Below are positions 57,701 through 60,000 of a DNA stretch of 60,000 nucleotides, in pieces; the stretch's first letter is position 1; every line of letters starts with the position of its first letter. The notes below the pieces were generated by a model. That model searched no databases, was not told where the DNA came from, and worked only from the letters and a program-made list of their open reading frames with translations. Location: positions 5,210,001-5,270,000 of the forward strand of contig OU612069.1 of assembly GCA_914767715.1 (NCBI GenBank), read 5' to 3'. The stretch is from Membranipora membranacea. Lineage: Eukaryota; Bryozoa; Gymnolaemata; Cheilostomatida; Membraniporidae. A program made the translations under genes and the position numbers.

Positions 57701-59861
57701 CCTGAATACAAGCTGTAGCAGGAAAAAAATTATTTGTGGTGAGGCTGTATACTGACTCTCGTGATCCTGACTGGGCATGTAGATTTATTGGTGAGGCTAA
57801 GTTTTTTGCATGACAATGACAGACTTGGATGTACTTATTTTTACTTTCCAGTAGCCGAATCTTCAGGAGAGGCAGTTACGTCATCTGACTTTCCTATGTG
57901 AACAAGAAATCAGAAGTCATCAAACAGTGCAAACTATAGGTATGCGTTTCTGGTCTAGAACAAATTTGGTTATTTCATAGCAAATAGGAAATTCACAGTC
58001 AGTCACCATTCACAGTGGAATCTCATAAATAATAGAAAATAATAAGTCCAACACATCACCATTATACGAGAATATTTTCTACATCAGCATTATAGGTTCC
58101 TTGTTCCTGTGACAGTGCTTGATCGCCGTATAAGATTGGTTCGACACTTTGATATTTGTTATGCAATGTTGTATTCCTCAAACAGAGCTTCATTAAACCC
58201 GCTAGCCTTATGTCACTTGTCTCAGGAACAGGTTATATCAGGTAAAATAATTTAACATGCCAATGTTTCATTGTTGATTTGTTTTCAGCACCTACCTGAA
58301 GCTATATCAGTTGAGATGTTCTTGAGGAATACTTCAACACGTGATGTTGACTCTGTGGGAGGTTTGACAGCATCCAGTGATAATCCTTCTACGATGCCTG
58401 CAAAATGAACGGCACCCGATGTCTATATGAGCGGTAAGTGATACCCGTTGGTCACAGTCTCAAGTCTCAAGAGCATGGCAAATAAGTCTTCATGTGGTCA
58501 GAAATCCTGAAGACTCAAGTCCGGTCTTAAAACTTGAGAACAAATTACCTGACTCAGTCTGAATGTATTAGCAGGCTTGAGATTATGTATTATGACAAAG
58601 TGATATCAAGTCCCTTTATGCTAAACTTACTTTCGTCTTCACAGTCAGTGTCACTATCGTAATGGTCCTCACCATCCTGACAATCTAACTCCTTTATCTC
58701 ATCTATCTCCCTACCACCTAGGGCTGGATCTGAAATATTCACACTCTTGTCGTAACCTATTCGTCACTTCACGTCAACGTCACTTGTAACATTGAGCAAT
58801 ATATGTGACATTTGAAAGATAAAATGAAATAACTAAATTTCCTTTGTTTAAAATCCTCACCCTCAGAATATCCAAAAAGGTCTGTTAAAACTTCGAATCC
58901 AAGGCTCTCATAGTCTCTCTTGATGGATACCCAGTGTCGCTCGGCCTCCTTTTCCACCTGTTTCATATTGCAATCCCTAAAAAAAATTTTGGTCTCTATA
59001 TTTTAAAGAAAAAATGAATTCAAACATATCAAGAGCCACAACGGACCTTTCAAGTTAACCTTTGACAAGCCTTACTTTTAATCTACAACACTATTTATCT
59101 CATAATGGAAATTGAGGTCACAAACTAACTAACTCTAACTCTTATGATAGCAGCCATTGTGAGGTCTTAATGACATAGATTTCATGCAATCAATGCACTA
59201 TGAAAGTAAACTCTTCCCAGTTAATGGCCAGATTAATACGCAACCCTAAATATTGTTTTTTAATGAAATATAATATACCTCATGTTACGGACACTTCCAT
59301 GTCCACAGACACTATCTTCTTCACTGTCATGAAACACGATAGCCCCATTCTCTAGAGTAGTGTACCAAACACCTGGCCTATGCTTAATGTAGTCAGCAAT
59401 ACGTTTTAAATGTCCATACGGTTGCCATCTGTAATAAAGTAAAATATTTGTTGCAATGGAATGCATTCAAATCTACTCCGGAGTTTTTAGCGTCTTGTCT
59501 TATCTATCCAAAGCTATCTAGTGATACCAAAAAAGTATGAGGTGTTATTATCTTACTACAGCAGAGTGAAATGATATCCTGGCTAGACTGCAGTATGGGA
59601 GCCTCTCATTCCATTCATCAACTTACCTTGTTCTCTGACATAAACTTTCGTGTCAGAATCGTTCTGCTGTTTTTTGGTTTACTCAGTCTCAAATCTGCTG
59701 CTGCCAGAGATACCATTGAGTCCTTAGATTTAGAAGCTGTTGCATCAATGATGATCTTGTATCGTCTCTCTTCATCTTCAATGGCACTCCTAGACTGCAT
59801 GCGAGTGATAGATGTCAGCAGATAGTTCATATCCTGACGATTACTACATTCCCCAAAGCCT
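51669..59861 (-). CDS. Unrecognised multi-exon gene, minus strand
   Basis: The exons in transcript order are 59,627-59,861, 59,279-59,428, 58,861-58,976, 58,631-58,729, 58,296-58,397, 57,849-57,893 or 52,556-52,600, 52,129-52,173 and 51,669-51,775. From 59,428 onward every junction agrees: phase 2 once, then phase 1 throughout. The N-terminal visible part is folded-looking (RIADYIKHRPGVWYTTLEN; KRDYESLGFEVLTDLFGY). The C-terminal half is acidic, then Lys/Ser/Pro-rich and probably disordered, ending KSRIPTIV. The first listed exon ends in phase 0, which does not fit the next, so an exon is missing or it is spliced differently. The gene continues upstream beyond the window. I do not recognise the family and propose no function. 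Confidence 0.7.
52129..52173 (-). CDS. Right-hand gene, 45-base exon (HDGKGKKDGQTWTA)
   Basis: Acceptor tttctag, donor GCGG|GTGAGC, phase 1-1, exactly 15 codons. It is lysine/glycine-rich, suggesting a linker. Confidence 0.6.
52556..52600 (-). CDS. Right-hand gene, 45-base exon, distal copy (KSDDVPASPEVSAT)
   Basis: Acceptor cacatag and donor ACTG|GTAAGT are both intact; phase 1-1. It is the close duplicate of 57,849-57,893, together with about 60 bases of flanking intron on each side. Confidence 0.65.
53651..53751. mobile_element. Foldback element with 11-bp target duplication (101 bp)
   Basis: Two 49-bp arms (AGTCTAAGTG at one end, CACTTAGACT at the other) match at 46 of 49 positions around a 3-base centre. 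The flanks are the identical 11-mers agtgcaaccat at 53,640-53,650 and 53,752-53,762. A 9-11-bp duplication suggests a Mutator-like origin. It is too short to encode a protein. Confidence 0.8.
54253..54287 (+). repeat. (TTTGGGG)5 heptanucleotide repeat
   Basis: Five perfect copies. The motif is telomere-like in composition but not the animal TTAGGG. It can form a G-quadruplex. Confidence 0.95.
55606..56008 (-). mobile_element. Non-autonomous hAT element with tRNA-like core, copy 2
   Basis: The ends are CAGGGGCGTATATTC and, at the other side, TAATATACGCCACTG. The 8-bp duplication ctaccctg flanks it exactly (55,598-55,605 and 56,009-56,016). It is the inverted relative of 47,333-47,710 and has two palindromes (gatcgggcgcagcccgatc and ccacgccgtaggcgtgg). 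It lies in an intron of the right-hand gene. No transposase ORF is present. Confidence 0.92.
55893..55964 (-). tRNA. tRNA-like sequence, uninterrupted copy, in hAT element
   Basis: The 72-base sequence has D-arm, anticodon and T-arm parts of a tRNA with loop CTTATAA (would-be anticodon TAT) and the T-arm gtgggttcaaatcccat. The 7-bp acceptor stem does not form (GGCTGAA against CAAGGAC), and it is part of a transposon present twice here. It is most likely a tRNA relic that may keep an internal pol III promoter. Confidence 0.6.
56331..56525 (-). pseudogene. LINE reverse-transcriptase fragment, minus strand
   Basis: The frame reads MMFKSFVVSLLMYCLPVLHT and DKKLLRKVFNVAKNLRL. This resembles the segment after the palm of LINE reverse transcriptases (FxxSxxxSxLxYCLPxxxxS). 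It has no intact neighbours and is dead. Confidence 0.55.
56850..57545. repeat. Dispersed inverted repeat, partner 23,115-23,800
   Basis: Reverse-complement match to 23,115-23,800. It adjoins a LINE fragment, so it may be the 3' part of the same LINE. Confidence 0.7.
57849..57893 (-). CDS. Right-hand gene, 45-base exon, proximal copy with changed donor
   Basis: It encodes KSDDVTASPEDSAT with acceptor cacatag intact. The donor reads ACTG|GAAAGT instead of ACTG|GTAAGT, so normal splicing out of this copy should fail. The distal copy at 52,556-52,600 has the intact donor and presumably took over. Confidence 0.5.
58296..58397 (-). CDS. Right-hand gene exon (IVEGLSLDAVKPPTESTS)
   Basis: Acceptor ttttgcag, donor TTCAG|GTAGGT, phase 1-1. 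It ends VEVFLKNISTDIAS. Confidence 0.7.
58631..58729 (-). CDS. Right-hand gene exon, acidic (PALGGREIDEIKELDCQDGE)
   Basis: Acceptor atttcag, donor GAAA|GTAAGT, phase 1-1. It ends HYDSDTDCEDE, a strongly acidic tail that may be a casein-kinase-2-type phosphorylation region. Confidence 0.7.
58861..58976 (-). CDS. Right-hand gene exon (KRDYESLGFEVLTDLFGY)
   Basis: Acceptor tttttag, donor GAGG|GTGAGG, phase 2 in and 1 out. The residues KQVEKEAERHWVSI precede the quoted segment. It is well-ordered alpha/beta-like sequence. Confidence 0.75.
59279..59428 (-). CDS. Right-hand gene exon (RIADYIKHRPGVWYTTLEN)
   Basis: Acceptor tattacag, donor ATGAG|GTATAT. The frame is read from the second base (A-TGG); it ends phase 2, in register with the next exon. 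Contains GAIVFHDSEEDSVCGHGSV. Confidence 0.75.
59627..59861 (-). CDS. Right-hand gene, most upstream exon in window
   Basis: Acceptor gattgcag, donor AACAAG|GTAAGT, one open frame only: GFGECSNRQDMNYLLTSITR, then EDEERRYKIIIDATASKS and ILTRKFMSENK. It ends in phase 0, whereas the next exon needs two bases, so an undetected small exon may lie between (a candidate tgcag is at about 59,590). Confidence 0.7.
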
Positions 59862-60000
59862 CTGCAATCGCAAATTGGTTAAAAAATGTATTTACCATCT
59901 CAACCTGCCAATGTTAGGTTGTAATGAAAATGGATCAGTAAAGCACTGCACATAATTTTATAGAGTCATGTCCAACTATGAACATGTTATCAAATTATTT

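Overview
This 60-kb window is animal (metazoan) nuclear DNA, most likely from a marine invertebrate; I cannot name the species. It is AT-rich and has GT-AG introns, short exons a few hundred bp to several kb apart, decayed LINEs, several families of non-autonomous DNA transposons, satellite DNA and old segmental duplications. I see no bacterial-style gene clusters, rRNA genes, CRISPR arrays or intact functional tRNA genes. The many open frames of 60-100 codons are mostly chance. The real coding signal lies in short exons recognised by splice sites, matching intron phases and protein-like composition.

Left part (1-17,600): mostly degenerate repeats. A 3.7-kb segment at 1,165-4,830 recurs at 31,455-34,643. 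A 3.5-4.5-kb unit occurs at about 8,970-12,430 and 12,440-16,910 and continues at 16,920; its first part is also at 1-900. A 377-bp TTAA-flanked element sits inside one of these units (9,355-9,731), and the sister units show the site without the insert. One exon (619-711, + strand) looks intact and has a decayed copy at 13,262-13,354. A possible terminal exon lies at 5,308-5,466.

Centre-left (18,295-21,842): a four-exon piggyBac-type transposase gene with an acidic and RGG-rich N-terminus, a DDD core and a C-terminal cysteine-rich zinc motif. It is inactivated by two frameshifts and two stop codons. A likely 3' terminal repeat next to TTAA is at 21,820-21,842.

Centre (22,250-41,300): LINE reverse-transcriptase fragments of more than one family, an undefined coding remnant (23,912-25,060), and a minus-strand leucine-rich-repeat (LRR) gene. 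The LRR gene starts at 40,521 with an N-myristoylation-type N-terminus and continues through exons at 39,903-40,128, 28,886-29,017 and 26,779-26,910. The last two exons are identical copies made by a recent tandem duplication (25,325-27,250 and 27,251-29,362). Each encodes two LRRs, and the duplication keeps the reading frame. A GC-richer, tandemly duplicated block at 40,670-41,284 lies just upstream.

Right part (41,300-60,000): an isolated minus-strand exon (42,414-42,542) with a decayed relative near 45,091; a 64-bp satellite (46,558-48,302 and 50,480-50,885) split by two insertions; a (CACTC)n/(CACCC)n tract; and a minus-strand gene of at least eight further exons from 59,861 down to 51,669. 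That gene is unrecognised, but phases agree from 59,428 to its stop. The satellite and the right-hand gene region each contain one copy of a hAT-type element (47,333-47,710 and 55,606-56,008) with perfect 8-bp target duplications and an embedded tRNA-like sequence. Two long foldback elements (38,828-38,923 and 53,651-53,751) also have target-site duplications.
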